Under the pieces are notes generated by a model. The model searched no databases. It was given only the letters and a program-made list of their open reading frames with translations, and was not told where the DNA came from. Positions 54,555 through 64,000 of a stretch of 64,000 nucleotides of DNA are shown here, piece after piece. The stretch is from Jaenimonas drosophilae (taxonomy: Eukaryota > Euglenozoa > Kinetoplastea > Trypanosomatida > Trypanosomatidae): contig JASAON010001645.1 of NCBI GenBank assembly GCA_030849065.1, positions 62,001 to 126,000 on the forward strand, read 5' to 3'. A program made the position numbers and the translations under genes. The number at the start of each line of letters is the position of its first letter. The first letter of the stretch is position 1.

Positions 54555-54814
54555 CGGCGTTCATCCCTATATCCCAGGATGACCCGTTGTGTGTTTTGTT
54601 CCGTTCATTCAGCGTTGCGCAAACCACTACCCTACATGAGTGTGGTACAGGCGGGACGTACGTGGGCCCTACACCCTCGCGGAATTCCACCAACTTATGA
54701 AAAACGTGTCCTCTGCTCATGTTGATGTCGCTCTGTTCTCCACATCTCCATCGGCGCACTTATACTTCTTTCTTATCTTGGTTTGTTGGTGCGAGCTCAC
54801 GGACGAGAACAACG

Positions 54815-56053
54815 ATGCCTGCAGCAACGCACAACCTGGCGCATGAGGTGGACTCATCCGTCATGGAGAGCGTTATGCGGCAGGTCGTCGTGTGGCGTCG
54901 TCACATTCACGCGCATCCCGACCTCTCCTTTGATGAAGTGCCAACGGCCAACTACATCGCCGAAGAGCTACACAAGATTGACCACTCCGACGGGAAGCCG
55001 GTCCTGAACATTTGCCGCCCCATACCAAACAGTGTGGTTGTGGATCTCTGCGGCCAGCGTGCGGGGCCAACATCGAAGGAGATCATCGCCCTCCGTGCGG
55101 ATTGCGATGCTCTACCCATTGACGAGCAGTCTGATGAACCCTTTTCCTCGACGAAGCCTGGCGTCATGCACGCCTGCGGTCACGACGCTCACACGGCATC
55201 GCTCATGGGTGCGGTGGTGCTTCTGCGCCAGCAGGTGGCACACATTTCTGGAACCGTGCGCTTCCTCTTCCAGCCCGCGGAGGAGCTCGCCCCGGGTGGG
55301 GCTCTTCAACTCATTGAGCATGGCTGCCTTGATGGCGTGTCTCTCATTTTTGGCCTCCACATGGACCCCCGCCCCCTACTTCCAACCGGAACCGTGGCGA
55401 TACGTGAGGGGGTGATGTTTGGCAGCTGTGACGACCTCTGCCTTACCTTCACGGGTCGTGGCGGCCACGCCTCCATGCCGGAGCACTGCGTGGATTTGGT
55501 TGCCCTTAGCGCACAAGTCATCACTGGTCTGCAGTACCTCGTGACACGACAACTTCCTGCCGCACATGCCCCTGTTCTTACCATTGCCGCCATTCACTCC
55601 AACACGAGCGGCTTCAACGTGCTGCCGTCGTCGGTTGAGCTGAAGGGAACCTTGCGGGCGGTGGACCCTGTTGTGCGTGATACGGCCATCGCTGCCATTG
55701 AGAGGTTGGCCACGGGGATGGCCTCCTTGGCAAAGGCTGAGTGCACCATCGACGTTAGGCCAGGCTACCCAGCCACGGTCAATCATTCACGTGCGTATCA
55801 GCTGTCCCAACAGGTGCTGAGAGAAACGTTGGGGGAAAGCCAGGTTCGTGTGCTGTCGGAGCCCAACTTCCCAGTCGAGGACTTCAGCTACTACGCCCAA
55901 AAGGTTCCGGGGAACTATTATCTGGTGGGCTGCCACAATGCTTCCAAGGGGTGCATTCACTCTCCACACAACTGCCGCTACCGATTGGATGAGGATGCCA
56001 TGGAGACGGCCGTGCGTGCGCACTACGGGCACATTCATCACATTCTCATGTAA
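54815..56053 (+). CDS. M20-family amidohydrolase (N-acyl-amino-acid/hippurate hydrolase type)
   Basis: From ATG 54815 the protein has 412 residues, the normal length of this family. Motifs: RRHIHAHPDLSFDE near 27-40, ALRADCDALPI near 92-102, the metal-binding MHACGHDAHTAS with His123 and Asp124, PAEE at 154-157 with the catalytic Glu, FGLHMDPRP near 180, and GRGGHASMPEHCVD near 212 on the lid/dimer domain. The reaction is expected to be hydrolysis of an N-acyl amino acid or aminobenzoyl/hippurate-type amide using two metal ions. An in-frame ATG at 54719 would add 32 residues, but the T/C-rich tract at about 54768-54788 followed by AG near 54794 makes 54815 the likelier start. No targeting signal is clear. 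Confidence 0.88.
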   Translation: MPAATHNLAHEVDSSVMESVMRQVVVWRRHIHAHPDLSFDEVPTANYIAEELHKIDHSDGKPVLNICRPIPNSVVVDLCGQRAGPTSKEIIALRADCDALPIDEQSDEPFSSTKPGVMHACGHDAHTASLMGAVVLLRQQVAHISGTVRFLFQPAEELAPGGALQLIEHGCLDGVSLIFGLHMDPRPLLPTGTVAIREGVMFGSCDDLCLTFTGRGGHASMPEHCVDLVALSAQVITGLQYLVTRQLPAAHAPVLTIAAIHSNTSGFNVLPSSVELKGTLRAVDPVVRDTAIAAIERLATGMASLAKAECTIDVRPGYPATVNHSRAYQLSQQVLRETLGESQVRVLSEPNFPVEDFSYYAQKVPGNYYLVGCHNASKGCIHSPHNCRYRLDEDAMETAVRAHYGHIHHILM

Positions 56054-56484
56054 ACTGGCCTCGGATGGATGGGTTAGTAGTGAGGCTGGAGAGACCACCA
56101 GCCATGCTGGCGTGTGTGGGTCTCCGGGCCGACACCAACAACAAGTGACAAAAATCAGTGCGTTTCTATTTTTGATGAATTTGCCATGGCTTAAGTACTT
56201 GTTCCTGAGGTTATTCCATCTGAACGAGATAAATGGATTGGATGCATCTGGTGCCATTACTTCACGGCCCGGATAGTCAAGTTGCAAGCACGATACGCTA
56301 CGTGCATTTGTGCAGATGGGCCTGGCAGTGGAGATGAAGGCTGCTCGTTGATGCTGGTCGATCTTATATGATGACTCGTCCTTCTCGTGGTTCTCATCGT
56401 TTGCCATGATTAGCTCAGTTTGTTGTTTCAATACCAACCACAGACACTTGTTTCTACCGTAGAGAAACGGTTGTTCTCACACTC
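56054..56484. other. Intergenic region, nothing recognised
   Basis: About 430 bases without a supportable gene. Only short, unremarkable frames occur. Confidence 0.5.
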
Positions 56485-59400
56485 ATGCCACCGAGGAGAA
56501 AGCGCACAAAGGTGGAAGCTGCCGCTCAGATTGCGTCTTCTTCCTCCTCCATCACTGTGGATGCCAGCTCCACGAGGAGCTCCGTCACGGTGGATGGCGA
56601 GGTGGAGCCCTCCCATCCAAAGTCCCCCGCCACCCTCGCCGTGGAGGTAGTTGCGTCGGATGAGGATTCAGACCACCTCTTCGAGCCACCAACCACTCGT
56701 CGGAAGCGCCAGCGCACACTTGACGGGGGAAATGCGAATACTCCACCACGGAAGGCCCCTCCCGTCCATGGACGTGGCCAAAGAGAAACGCCTCCTGCTG
56801 CTGTCACATCTTCTGGTGGCGAGCTCCTGCCATCACGAAAGACCTCTTCAACCTCTTCTCCGGCCTCATCCGCACCACTTCCCTCCTTTTCTGCAGAGGA
56901 GCTAGAGGCTGGGCTGGTACAGCAGCTGCGGCAGGCAAATCTCCTCGCTGCGCTAGACAGGCGGGACATCTTCACCACGACCTATGAGGAGTGCCTCCAT
57001 GGAGTTGATGCGGAGGATGATTCTGAGGCGGATGAGGGTGTTAGGAATCGCACTTTTCGTGCACCCCAGGCGTGGCCACAGCAGGGAGACATAGCCCACT
57101 TCAGAATGGCCTTCCCCTGTGTGCAGCGCTTCATCATTCGCGAGTGCCAACGAGTGGCACGTCGAGCCCTGGATGAGGATAATGCCACGAGTGCGATTTG
57201 CTACGCCTCTCCAGAGGACGCCGCCAGGGAGATGCTGGGCTTCTTCACCAACCTTCTCAGTGAAAATGATGGAGGGCTGATGCTGCTGCTCTTCCTCAGC
57301 TGCCCTTCGTGCCGCTGGGCAGGTGCTGAGGTGATGACGGAGATGATCGGCCTCTACGAACTCCTGGCTCGCTCTCACCGCTATGAGCCCTCTCGTCACC
57401 CGTGGCTGAAACCTGAGGATCTGATTAGTTCCTTCAGCTTCACTGGAACTCATGACGAATCATGTTCGTGCCCATTCGGGGGCTCACATAGTCTTATAGC
57501 CTCATTGCTGAGGAGTAGCATGGGCTCAGTCGTGGTGAATGTCTCCTTCGCGTCCCTCCGGGATGTGCTCCCCATGAATGAGTGTCTGGCCGTTTACAAG
57601 GAACGGGTGAATCAGCTGGATCGCATCCTGCGAAACAAGCCTCCGCCGAGGCAGTCCAAGAAGAAGTCACCTCCCGCACCACATACTCGATCCCTTTTGG
57701 CTGTGCTGGACGGCATCGTGAGTAGTGAGGAGCGACTTGAAGGTTCATCGGCATTCATCAGTTCTTCATTTGATGAGGACGTGAGGACGGTCATGGATAC
57801 CTTGGTGCGGCGGAAGATGCTCTTTGATGTGACGATCCGGGTACGTTCAGAGTGTCAGCGCTGCAGCATTCAACAGGGCTCGCTTCGGATTGATCCATGG
57901 CGGATAAACGTGGAGAGCGCCATGCTGCTAATGCATGTGGGCAATCACGTGGCGCTGTCCTTGGACCGACATCAACCACAAAGCTGCCAGTGCTCTTCCA
58001 CCCCGATGGATGTCTCCACCACCGAGGGCCGTGAGTTGTTCGCCATGATTGAGTTCCACGATGCATACCTGATGAAGCTTCGTGCATGTCGTGCTGAGAT
58101 GAACTCCATCGCCGTGGAGAGGACAGAGCATGATACGAGGCAATCCTACGCTGCAGGCTCGCATGAGCTCTTCCGCCAGCAGGCGTTGAGCGTGCAGGGG
58201 ATGACGGTTCGAGACATTGTTTCATTTGCGGCTGCGTGCAATCCTGATGCGGAGGATAATCGTGATGAAGGCTCCGTGAGGCCGCCCCCGACCATTCGTG
58301 CTTCACTTCACCCCCACCAACTGGAAAACCTGGATCAGATGCTGGCTCGCGAGGAGTTCGGCAGCACAGAGTATACGGAGATACCGGTGTGGTCCCCTCC
58401 AATGTCAATGAAGGGAGATGCCATTCAACGTGGCACCTTCTTGTACTGTGCGGCGGTGGCAGAGTGCATTTTTTTTCCCCCATTGATTCCGTCCACCCGA
58501 CGAGTTGTGGAGCTCCTCCGTGCGCCGCGGCGCGGTGGGATGCTCTGCGATGATGTTGGCCTGGGAAAGACGCTCACGGTGCTGAGTTTGTGCGCCTTGG
58601 ATCGGGCGTCGGCGGAGGAGGCAGGTGCCGTCTCCCCGACCGGTGCGGAGCGGAGTTCAGCTTCTGCTGGCTCCACATACTCATTTGCAGAGACGAGCGA
58701 TCCAGCAGCCCTTCGTCACTGGCGGGTGAGATATAAGCCGAGCTCCTATGGGGTCGCGTGCGATGTTGGCCATCTGTTTGAACGCCAGATGAGGTCGGTC
58801 TTGATGCGTGCTGAGAAGGTACCACTGCGTGTCCTTCCGCGCACAACGCTCATTGTCATGCCTGTGTCTATTGTGGGGCAATGGGCAACGGAGATTGAGC
58901 GGTTCTGCCCGGATAGCCGGTACATCATCTTCCACGGCAACAAGCGACTGAGATACACTGCGGAGGATTTTTCACAGGCGGACTTTGTCCTCACAACCTT
59001 CGAGACGCTCGGGGGGCATCTTCGTGCGGAGAGCGACCCGGTTGGATGGATGGTGGAGCAGTTCGGCCGGGAGGCAGCTGGGGTGGGAGAGGATGGGAGG
59101 CGTCACATGGATCGTTGGCGTGCGGTGCAGCACTTGGCCGAATCCATTTTTCCGTCTGTTCCTGAGATCAGCGAGGGCGGTCTTACTTTCGAGCGTATGC
59201 AAGAGGCGTCGCCTTTCGTATGGCAGATGAAGAACTCAGCCAACGGCGAAAAGATCTTCACGTGCTCGTATCTCCGTGTGCGGGTCAATCACGAAGGCCT
59301 AGGCCGACTCTCCAGACGCAACTTGCACTATTCTGGCGAGTTTCTGGATAATCTGATTGAGCTGTTGCTGGGCATCGAATCTCCAGTGGCCGACGCCATG

Positions 59401-61614
59401 ACAACCGAGGAGGAACTTTCAACGGAAGCGAGAAACAAGAGCTCGACGGTAGTGCCACTCTGGAGCGTTCTCACCCTACTAAGGGATCATGTAGCCGTCA
59501 GTGACAAGGTGCGCAAGGAGCTTGTTGGTGCGGTGGTGTTCCCACTCTTGCGCCGCTGTCTTCAGCGCTACTGGAGGGCGATGAACGTCCCTGCGGATGA
59601 TGTTCTGCGCTTTCGGCATTTTCAATTCCGCCGTCTTGTGATTGATGAAGGCCACCTCATTGGCAGCACAAGTCTGTGCCACCTCCTGCGTGCAGATCGC
59701 CGGTGGGTGCTGTCAGGCACCCCCATCGCCAACTTCAACACAACCAATCTAGCTCATCCTCTCCGCGTACTTCAGCTGCCAGCCGCTGATGCGTACTTTC
59801 GGGGTGATCGGCGCAACATGATGAACGGTGGATTTTCTCACCGCAGCCTGCACTTTCATATCATGCTGGCGAAGCAGTCTGTGTGGCGTCGCTATGGTTC
59901 TGTGCTACCCACCGATGCTGCAATTCCACCCAGTATCATGGATGCGATCCAGACTCAGGCATTCTGGCATTCGTCCATCGCCGTGCAGGATTGCCTCTGC
60001 CGGAGGTGCTGTGCCGAGCTACAGCGCAGAGGAGGTTTGGGGTTAGGGAGCCCAAGGGAGCTACCAAGCGATGTGTTGGAAGCAACGGAAGAAGCGACGC
60101 ACGGTTCCGAAAACGACATTCAGTGCCACCGTGGCGTGTTGCTCTCGATGCTTCATCAGTGGGTGATACGGCATGAGCGCTGGCAGATTGATGCTCGAAC
60201 GTTTGCCCTCCCACCCGTGGAGCACCACGCCGTTGTTGTGCAGCTTGATGCTGCAGAGCGAACCATATACGATCGCGTCGCGCCACTGATTGAGCTCGTG
60301 GGCCAACGTTGGCATCGCCAGGGTCTTCTTCAGCGTCGCATGGGGAAGTTGCTGCAGTGGATTGAGGGCCTTGCTCGACTCTGTCTTCACGCGGAGCTCG
60401 TACGTGATTCGGTTGCACGTGTGCGCACGTTGGAGGATGTCCAGGCTGCGGCACCAGTGCAACCTAGTGTGTTCGATGCCGCTGCAGCTGCTACCGAGTA
60501 TTTGGAGCGCATCACCTTCATTGAGTGCAGCCCGCAATCTGCTGTGGTCTGGGCCCAGGAGACGGAGATGGCGCTCTTGCGTGAACGGGGACGATCAAAC
60601 GCCCCGCGCCTGACAGAGTCGGTGGTGAAGGAGCTTCATGACTTGGGTGAGGTTCCACCGCTTCTCCCGTCGTGTGGGGTGTGTCTCGAGCTCATGCAGC
60701 AGCCGACGTTGCTGTCCTGCTACCACATGTTCTGCAAGGCGTGCATCCTTGGAGTGGTGGAGAACAGCTGGTCCATGCGTGGCGGGTCCCGCTGCCCGTA
60801 CTGCCGCACCGGGTTGCAAGACGCGGAAATGCGCGTGTTGCAGCTCAACTACGCGGAAGAGGGTGAGGCGGACACTGCGGAGGGAAGCAGCTCTTCAGCC
60901 TCTGATGAGGCATCTCATGCTTCCCCAAACGCAGCCGAGGTGCCGTTGGAGGTGTCATTGGAGGCGATTGGCCACGGTAGTCGAGCAAGGGCGATGGTGG
61001 AGCTCCTCCACTCCATTTGGTCATCATCACCGGAGGATGGCGTTCTCGTCTTTTGCAAGTATCCAGACATGCTGCGACGAGTTGCGGTGTACGTGGAGGC
61101 CGAATTGGGCTGCCTTCCCTGTGTGATTGATGGCACCACCACCTTGAACCGTCGGCGGAAGATTTTTGGATCCTTGCAGCCGGCCAGCGTGCGGCCACCC
61201 AATTCCGAAGGCGCCTACTCGGCACCACCAGCAAGACGTTTGCTCTTCGTGACGACGCGTGCAGCCAACTGCGGCCTCAACCTCACCTTTGCTAATCACA
61301 TCATCTTTCTTGGGCCGACGCTGAATCCAGCAGTCGAGGTCCAGGCAATTGGCCGCGTTCATCGTTTTGGGCAGACGAAGACCGTTCACGTCCACCACCT
61401 CTTCACGGAAAACACCATTGAGCAACGCATCCGGGAGCGTTCCGAACGTCTTTTATCGCAGATGGGCAGCGCACATACTACCGCCGCTACCGCTGCCACT
61501 GCCACTGCCGCAGATGGCCACCTCGACGCAGCGGAGCGGGCACGACTCACGCAATACGGAGCCATGGCCCCCACAGATATGATGCAGCTGCTCTCCTTTT
61601 CCCCACTATTATAA
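56485..61614 (+). CDS. RAD5/HLTF-type SNF2 ATPase with embedded RING finger
   Basis: A 1,709-residue protein. The N-terminal 130 residues are disordered with basic patches. SNF2 motif I is DDVGLGKT (689-696), the Walker B box is DEGH (1054-1057) rather than the usual DEAH/DEGH-type DExx, followed by RWVLSGTPIAN. A C3HC4-type RING finger sits between the two helicase lobes (first Cys at 1397: CGVCLE, CYHMFCKAC, RCPYC). The second lobe carries VLVFCKY, FVTTRAANCGLNLTFANHIIF and QAIGRVHRFGQ (from 1620). RING inside the helicase is the hallmark of RAD5, HLTF and SHPRH, which ubiquitinate PCNA and remodel stalled forks. No clear HIRAN domain is visible. Large inserts (725-780 and 850-1040) split lobe 1. 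The start ATG follows a short leader. Confidence 0.9.
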   Translation: MPPRRKRTKVEAAAQIASSSSSITVDASSTRSSVTVDGEVEPSHPKSPATLAVEVVASDEDSDHLFEPPTTRRKRQRTLDGGNANTPPRKAPPVHGRGQRETPPAAVTSSGGELLPSRKTSSTSSPASSAPLPSFSAEELEAGLVQQLRQANLLAALDRRDIFTTTYEECLHGVDAEDDSEADEGVRNRTFRAPQAWPQQGDIAHFRMAFPCVQRFIIRECQRVARRALDEDNATSAICYASPEDAAREMLGFFTNLLSENDGGLMLLLFLSCPSCRWAGAEVMTEMIGLYELLARSHRYEPSRHPWLKPEDLISSFSFTGTHDESCSCPFGGSHSLIASLLRSSMGSVVVNVSFASLRDVLPMNECLAVYKERVNQLDRILRNKPPPRQSKKKSPPAPHTRSLLAVLDGIVSSEERLEGSSAFISSSFDEDVRTVMDTLVRRKMLFDVTIRVRSECQRCSIQQGSLRIDPWRINVESAMLLMHVGNHVALSLDRHQPQSCQCSSTPMDVSTTEGRELFAMIEFHDAYLMKLRACRAEMNSIAVERTEHDTRQSYAAGSHELFRQQALSVQGMTVRDIVSFAAACNPDAEDNRDEGSVRPPPTIRASLHPHQLENLDQMLAREEFGSTEYTEIPVWSPPMSMKGDAIQRGTFLYCAAVAECIFFPPLIPSTRRVVELLRAPRRGGMLCDDVGLGKTLTVLSLCALDRASAEEAGAVSPTGAERSSASAGSTYSFAETSDPAALRHWRVRYKPSSYGVACDVGHLFERQMRSVLMRAEKVPLRVLPRTTLIVMPVSIVGQWATEIERFCPDSRYIIFHGNKRLRYTAEDFSQADFVLTTFETLGGHLRAESDPVGWMVEQFGREAAGVGEDGRRHMDRWRAVQHLAESIFPSVPEISEGGLTFERMQEASPFVWQMKNSANGEKIFTCSYLRVRVNHEGLGRLSRRNLHYSGEFLDNLIELLLGIESPVADAMTTEEELSTEARNKSSTVVPLWSVLTLLRDHVAVSDKVRKELVGAVVFPLLRRCLQRYWRAMNVPADDVLRFRHFQFRRLVIDEGHLIGSTSLCHLLRADRRWVLSGTPIANFNTTNLAHPLRVLQLPAADAYFRGDRRNMMNGGFSHRSLHFHIMLAKQSVWRRYGSVLPTDAAIPPSIMDAIQTQAFWHSSIAVQDCLCRRCCAELQRRGGLGLGSPRELPSDVLEATEEATHGSENDIQCHRGVLLSMLHQWVIRHERWQIDARTFALPPVEHHAVVVQLDAAERTIYDRVAPLIELVGQRWHRQGLLQRRMGKLLQWIEGLARLCLHAELVRDSVARVRTLEDVQAAAPVQPSVFDAAAAATEYLERITFIECSPQSAVVWAQETEMALLRERGRSNAPRLTESVVKELHDLGEVPPLLPSCGVCLELMQQPTLLSCYHMFCKACILGVVENSWSMRGGSRCPYCRTGLQDAEMRVLQLNYAEEGEADTAEGSSSSASDEASHASPNAAEVPLEVSLEAIGHGSRARAMVELLHSIWSSSPEDGVLVFCKYPDMLRRVAVYVEAELGCLPCVIDGTTTLNRRRKIFGSLQPASVRPPNSEGAYSAPPARRLLFVTTRAANCGLNLTFANHIIFLGPTLNPAVEVQAIGRVHRFGQTKTVHVHHLFTENTIEQRIRERSERLLSQMGSAHTTAATAATATAADGHLDAAERARLTQYGAMAPTDMMQLLSFSPLL

Positions 61615-61948
61615 CAGATCTGCCTCTCTCAGGTGTCTGGGGGGGGGTTGGAGGAACCGCCACGCCAGTCTTCCACGTTCCATCTCATGCACATTGACGG
61701 GGAGATGGCTTTCACCCATGCACTTCACACTCTTCATCGCTGCTGCCCGCTGTTTCATCACACAGGGGAGGGGGTCCGTGCGTATGCCTTCATCGCCCTG
61801 ATTCTCCCATGCCCAACACCCCTTGTCTTCGTCTCGTCCCACCCCTCCCACATACAAACAGCAGAGCTCAAACAACCACACAGAGAGAAGTACTTGGACT
61901 GCCCTGCACGTTGCTGCGCACCCAGGCCCTTTGTTTTCTCCATGAGTG
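61615..61948. other. Intergenic region, nothing recognised
   Basis: About 330 bases with a G-run at 61639-61646 and pyrimidine-rich sequence near 61926-61941 before the next gene. An ATG at 61942 lies out of frame with the p24 gene. Confidence 0.5.
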
Positions 61949-62566
61949 ATGCTCATCCCCGCCGTGTTCCTTCGTGTTGTCACCGCACTCCTCCTCGTCC
62001 TCCTCCTGCCGGGTGGAGAATCTCTCCTGACGAAGGTTGCTGCCGGGGAGGTCTTCATCGTCACGGAGGTGGTGCCACGTGAAACAGGGCTGACGTTTCA
62101 GTTCAACGTGCCAAATGGCCAGTTCCCTATGCAGGTGTCCCTCCGAGACCCAACGACGGGCCATCAATGGCGACGATGGACGGGCATCATTGAGGGTTCC
62201 TTCGTGCTCGAGGCTAGCAACGAGGTACAGCTGGTAGAGGTTGTCTTTGATAATTCGGCATCCTCGATGAGCCACACATCCATCAATTTCTTCTTCCGCC
62301 AACATGCGGATCCTCACTTTTCTGCGACAAAGGCCGACTTGGATCCTATTGAGCAGCGGGTGGCTGCCCTCTCCCTCTCCATGCAGCGGCTGCAGAGCGC
62401 GCAGGTGAATCTTCGTCACCACGAGAAGGAGCACCGCAGCACCGTGGAAGACTCCAACACCCGCGTTCTGGTGTGGGCTGGGCTGCAGGTTGCCACTCTC
62501 ATGACTGTTTCTCTGTTCCAGCTCTACTTGCTCAAACGCCATCTGGAGAAGAAGACCGCGATTTAG
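61949..62566 (+). CDS. p24 (emp24/gp25L) cargo receptor
   Basis: From ATG 61949 the protein has 205 residues, standard for the p24 family of ER-Golgi vesicle proteins. It has a signal peptide (about 1-24, VVTALLLVLLLPGG), a GOLD domain (about 35-120: TGLTFQFNVPNGQFPMQVSLRDPTTG, then NEVQLVEVVFDNSAS), a coiled coil (about 135-170: IEQRVAALSLSMQRLQSAQVNLRHHEKEHR), a membrane segment (about 176-197) and a short cytosolic tail KRHLEKKTAI. The tail Lys pair is at -4/-5, one off a canonical KKxx COPI signal. It probably recruits or stabilises cargo, such as GPI-anchored proteins, in COPII/COPI vesicles. A preceding GTG opens the frame one codon earlier. Confidence 0.9.
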   Translation: MLIPAVFLRVVTALLLVLLLPGGESLLTKVAAGEVFIVTEVVPRETGLTFQFNVPNGQFPMQVSLRDPTTGHQWRRWTGIIEGSFVLEASNEVQLVEVVFDNSASSMSHTSINFFFRQHADPHFSATKADLDPIEQRVAALSLSMQRLQSAQVNLRHHEKEHRSTVEDSNTRVLVWAGLQVATLMTVSLFQLYLLKRHLEKKTAI

Positions 62567-62902
62567 TGCCCGTGCAGTGCTACATGGTTCCTTCTCGTGA
62601 GTGTGCCAATGTGTGGGGCGGCCTAAATCCAATCGTCCCTGCTTGTACAGTCAGTCGTAGCTTAGCATGGCCACATGTATTACTGGATATACTGCTGGTG
62701 GCTGATACTATGCTGTCCTCATCCACTCCACCCATACTCCCCAAATACATGCTGAGATACATCCCGAGACAATGATGATCAACCACATGACATGAGTTGT
62801 TTCTTTCATCCTCACACGTGTTTTGCTCCTCATTGTTTGTATTATTATTATTATTATTCAAGCTTCATCCATAGATAGGTGTGTAGGTTGTGTGGCTTGG
62901 TC
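62567..62902. other. Intergenic region with (TTA)n
   Basis: About 335 bases. A (ATT)n stretch at about 62840-62857 is followed by AG candidates at 62873-62874 and 62877-62878 before the next ATG. No gene seen. Confidence 0.5.
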
Positions 62903-63994
62903 ATGACAGCTGCTCCAGCCTCTGCTCACTTCACAGAGGCCAAGACCTCTCTTGCACTCTTCAACGATGTATCCTGCAGAGATGCCCTTGTGAAGTGGGG
63001 CCTTCCGCCTACTCCGCGTGCGTCTGGATGGCTCGTCCAGCACTTCACTTTCTCCACGGCGGACGTGGCCCAACCATCCACTGATGCGATGGCTCTCCCT
63101 CTAACCTCCCTACGCTTCTTCCACCACGGCTTAGCGAGACCGCTGCTTCAGGCGTTTTTCGCCTCCCCAGCGGTGCGCGCTGCTCTTCGTGCGGCCGCCC
63201 CCACCCCACGCCGGCAAGCACCAGGAGGTGAGGATGTGATGGTGGATGGCCATGACGCACCGCGTGCCTGCGCCGTCACCGCAACGCCCCTTCGTCGCAC
63301 ATGGACCTCCCTCGACCCCCTTGACCGTCTGGCGGAGAAAGGTGTTGTGCGGCGAGTTCCTGCAAGCACCACCCCAACGGCAGCCCCTGACTCAGCCTAT
63401 GACGAGGACATCATCTTTGGTGGCGAACGTATGCCCATTGTGAAGTGCATGGAGAGGTCGCTCCCACAGGAGGTCCTCATTGCCGATGAGCTGCGGTCGC
63501 TCTTCCTCTCTGCCCACAGCCGATCCACCTACGGAGGGGGTGCGGAAGATGATGAGGAGGACGAGGATGGTATGGGCTACTACGGCTATGGCGGAGGTCG
63601 CGGGCTCTCCTCGAAGGAGCTTCGCAGCATCTTCAGTGATGCCGAGCGCGAGGAGGTGCTCTATCACATTCTGTGGCGTCTCATCGCTGGCGGAGGTGCC
63701 ATGAACCAGTTTGAGGATGACTTTTGCATCTACAAGGATGCAGCCCGCACGTGGATGAAGCAGTTGCTGACCTCTATCACCCCTACGAAGTTGGAGGAGG
63801 AGGATGCGGAGCTCATCCCCGTCATTCAATCTCACGTCTATCAGGTGCACTCCGTCGTGGATGAGGCAACGGGCCGTTGTGTGCTCTTTGGGGATGCAGC
63901 TGGGGATGATATGGCGCCATCCAATCTGAACTACTGCTACGTGATTGTGAGCCCGCAACAAGATCAGATGGTGTTGTGGTACCACTGCTCTTGA
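62903..63994 (+). CDS. CFAP300: CFAP300 (dynein arm assembly factor)
   Basis: The frame opens at a GTG 8 codons earlier, but ATG 62903 follows the last AG acceptor, giving 363 residues. Animal CFAP300 is about 267 residues. The matching parts are AYDEDIIFGGERMPIVKCMER near 168-188, IADELRSLFLS near 195-205, the SDAEREEVLYHILWRLIAGGGAMNQFEDD block near 250-280, and the C-terminal NYCYVIVSPQQDQMVLWYHCS, equivalent to the animal FIVDP...VLYHCY ending. Inserts include an acidic, Gly/Tyr-rich loop (about 213-240). CFAP300 acts in cytoplasmic assembly and transport of axonemal dynein arms. It ends at the window edge, with a stop at 63992. Confidence 0.88.
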   Translation: MTAAPASAHFTEAKTSLALFNDVSCRDALVKWGLPPTPRASGWLVQHFTFSTADVAQPSTDAMALPLTSLRFFHHGLARPLLQAFFASPAVRAALRAAAPTPRRQAPGGEDVMVDGHDAPRACAVTATPLRRTWTSLDPLDRLAEKGVVRRVPASTTPTAAPDSAYDEDIIFGGERMPIVKCMERSLPQEVLIADELRSLFLSAHSRSTYGGGAEDDEEDEDGMGYYGYGGGRGLSSKELRSIFSDAEREEVLYHILWRLIAGGGAMNQFEDDFCIYKDAARTWMKQLLTSITPTKLEEEDAELIPVIQSHVYQVHSVVDEATGRCVLFGDAAGDDMAPSNLNYCYVIVSPQQDQMVLWYHCS

Positions 63995-64000
63995 TAGAGG

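Overview
The window looks like nuclear DNA of a kinetoplastid protist. The evidence is: about 29 intronless protein genes, all on the + strand; intergenic stretches with polypyrimidine tracts followed by AG, as expected for spliced-leader trans-splicing; two class I aldolase genes with a PTS2 glycosome signal at the N terminus; a tRNA-Tyr with an 11-nt intron; and a protein resembling the BILBO1 N-terminal domain. A free-living bodonid such as Bodo saltans is my guess, but nothing here settles the species. Many open frames can be extended upstream by GTG/TTG/CTG or through polypyrimidine tracts. I moved those starts to the first sensible ATG after a likely splice acceptor.

Layout. Region A (1-31.2 kb) is one head-to-tail array: a PDI-like protein (5' truncated by the window), 3-hydroxyacyl-CoA dehydrogenase, inositol polyphosphate 5-phosphatase, MEMO1-like protein, CorA-like transporter, several unrecognised proteins, a PP2C-like probable pseudophosphatase, ribosomal protein uS4 (RPS9), two identical aldolase genes, a YTQSIE-repeat protein, a Gemin2-like protein, a BILBO1-NTD-like protein, a membrane DnaJ protein, the NatA auxiliary subunit NAA15, a PARP-finger plus PBZ protein, and an MGC-acylated coiled-coil protein. 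Almost every gap in this region carries a (CA)n run.

Region B (31.3-35.2 kb) holds tRNA-Arg(ACG) and tRNA-Tyr(GUA) on the - strand and tRNA-Asp(GUC) on the + strand. After them come about 1.3 kb of homopolymer-rich sequence that looks unreliable, then about 2 kb of gene-free DNA with one strong hairpin. It is plausibly the boundary between two polycistronic units. A contig join cannot be excluded.

Region C (35.2-64 kb) is a second + strand array: a 4,595-residue protein (ubiquitin-like, degenerate tryparedoxin-like, DUF3638-type P-loop, three RanBP2 zinc fingers), a 3-hydroxyisobutyrate-dehydrogenase-like enzyme, an SFI1-like W-repeat protein, a monoglyceride-lipase-like hydrolase, an M20 amidohydrolase, a RAD5/HLTF-type SNF2-RING protein, a p24 cargo receptor and CFAP300. 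The long (CA)n runs of region A are absent here.

The genes do not form a pathway, as is normal for kinetoplastid arrays. Themes present are glycosomal glycolysis, mitochondrial lipid metabolism, flagellum/basal body (CFAP300, BILBO1-like, SFI1-like), DNA damage response (PARP/PBZ, RAD5-like) and co-translational or RNP assembly (NAA15, uS4, Gemin2-like). The most interesting items are the giant multidomain protein, the PARP-finger/PBZ protein, the sharply bounded aldolase duplication and the boundary region.
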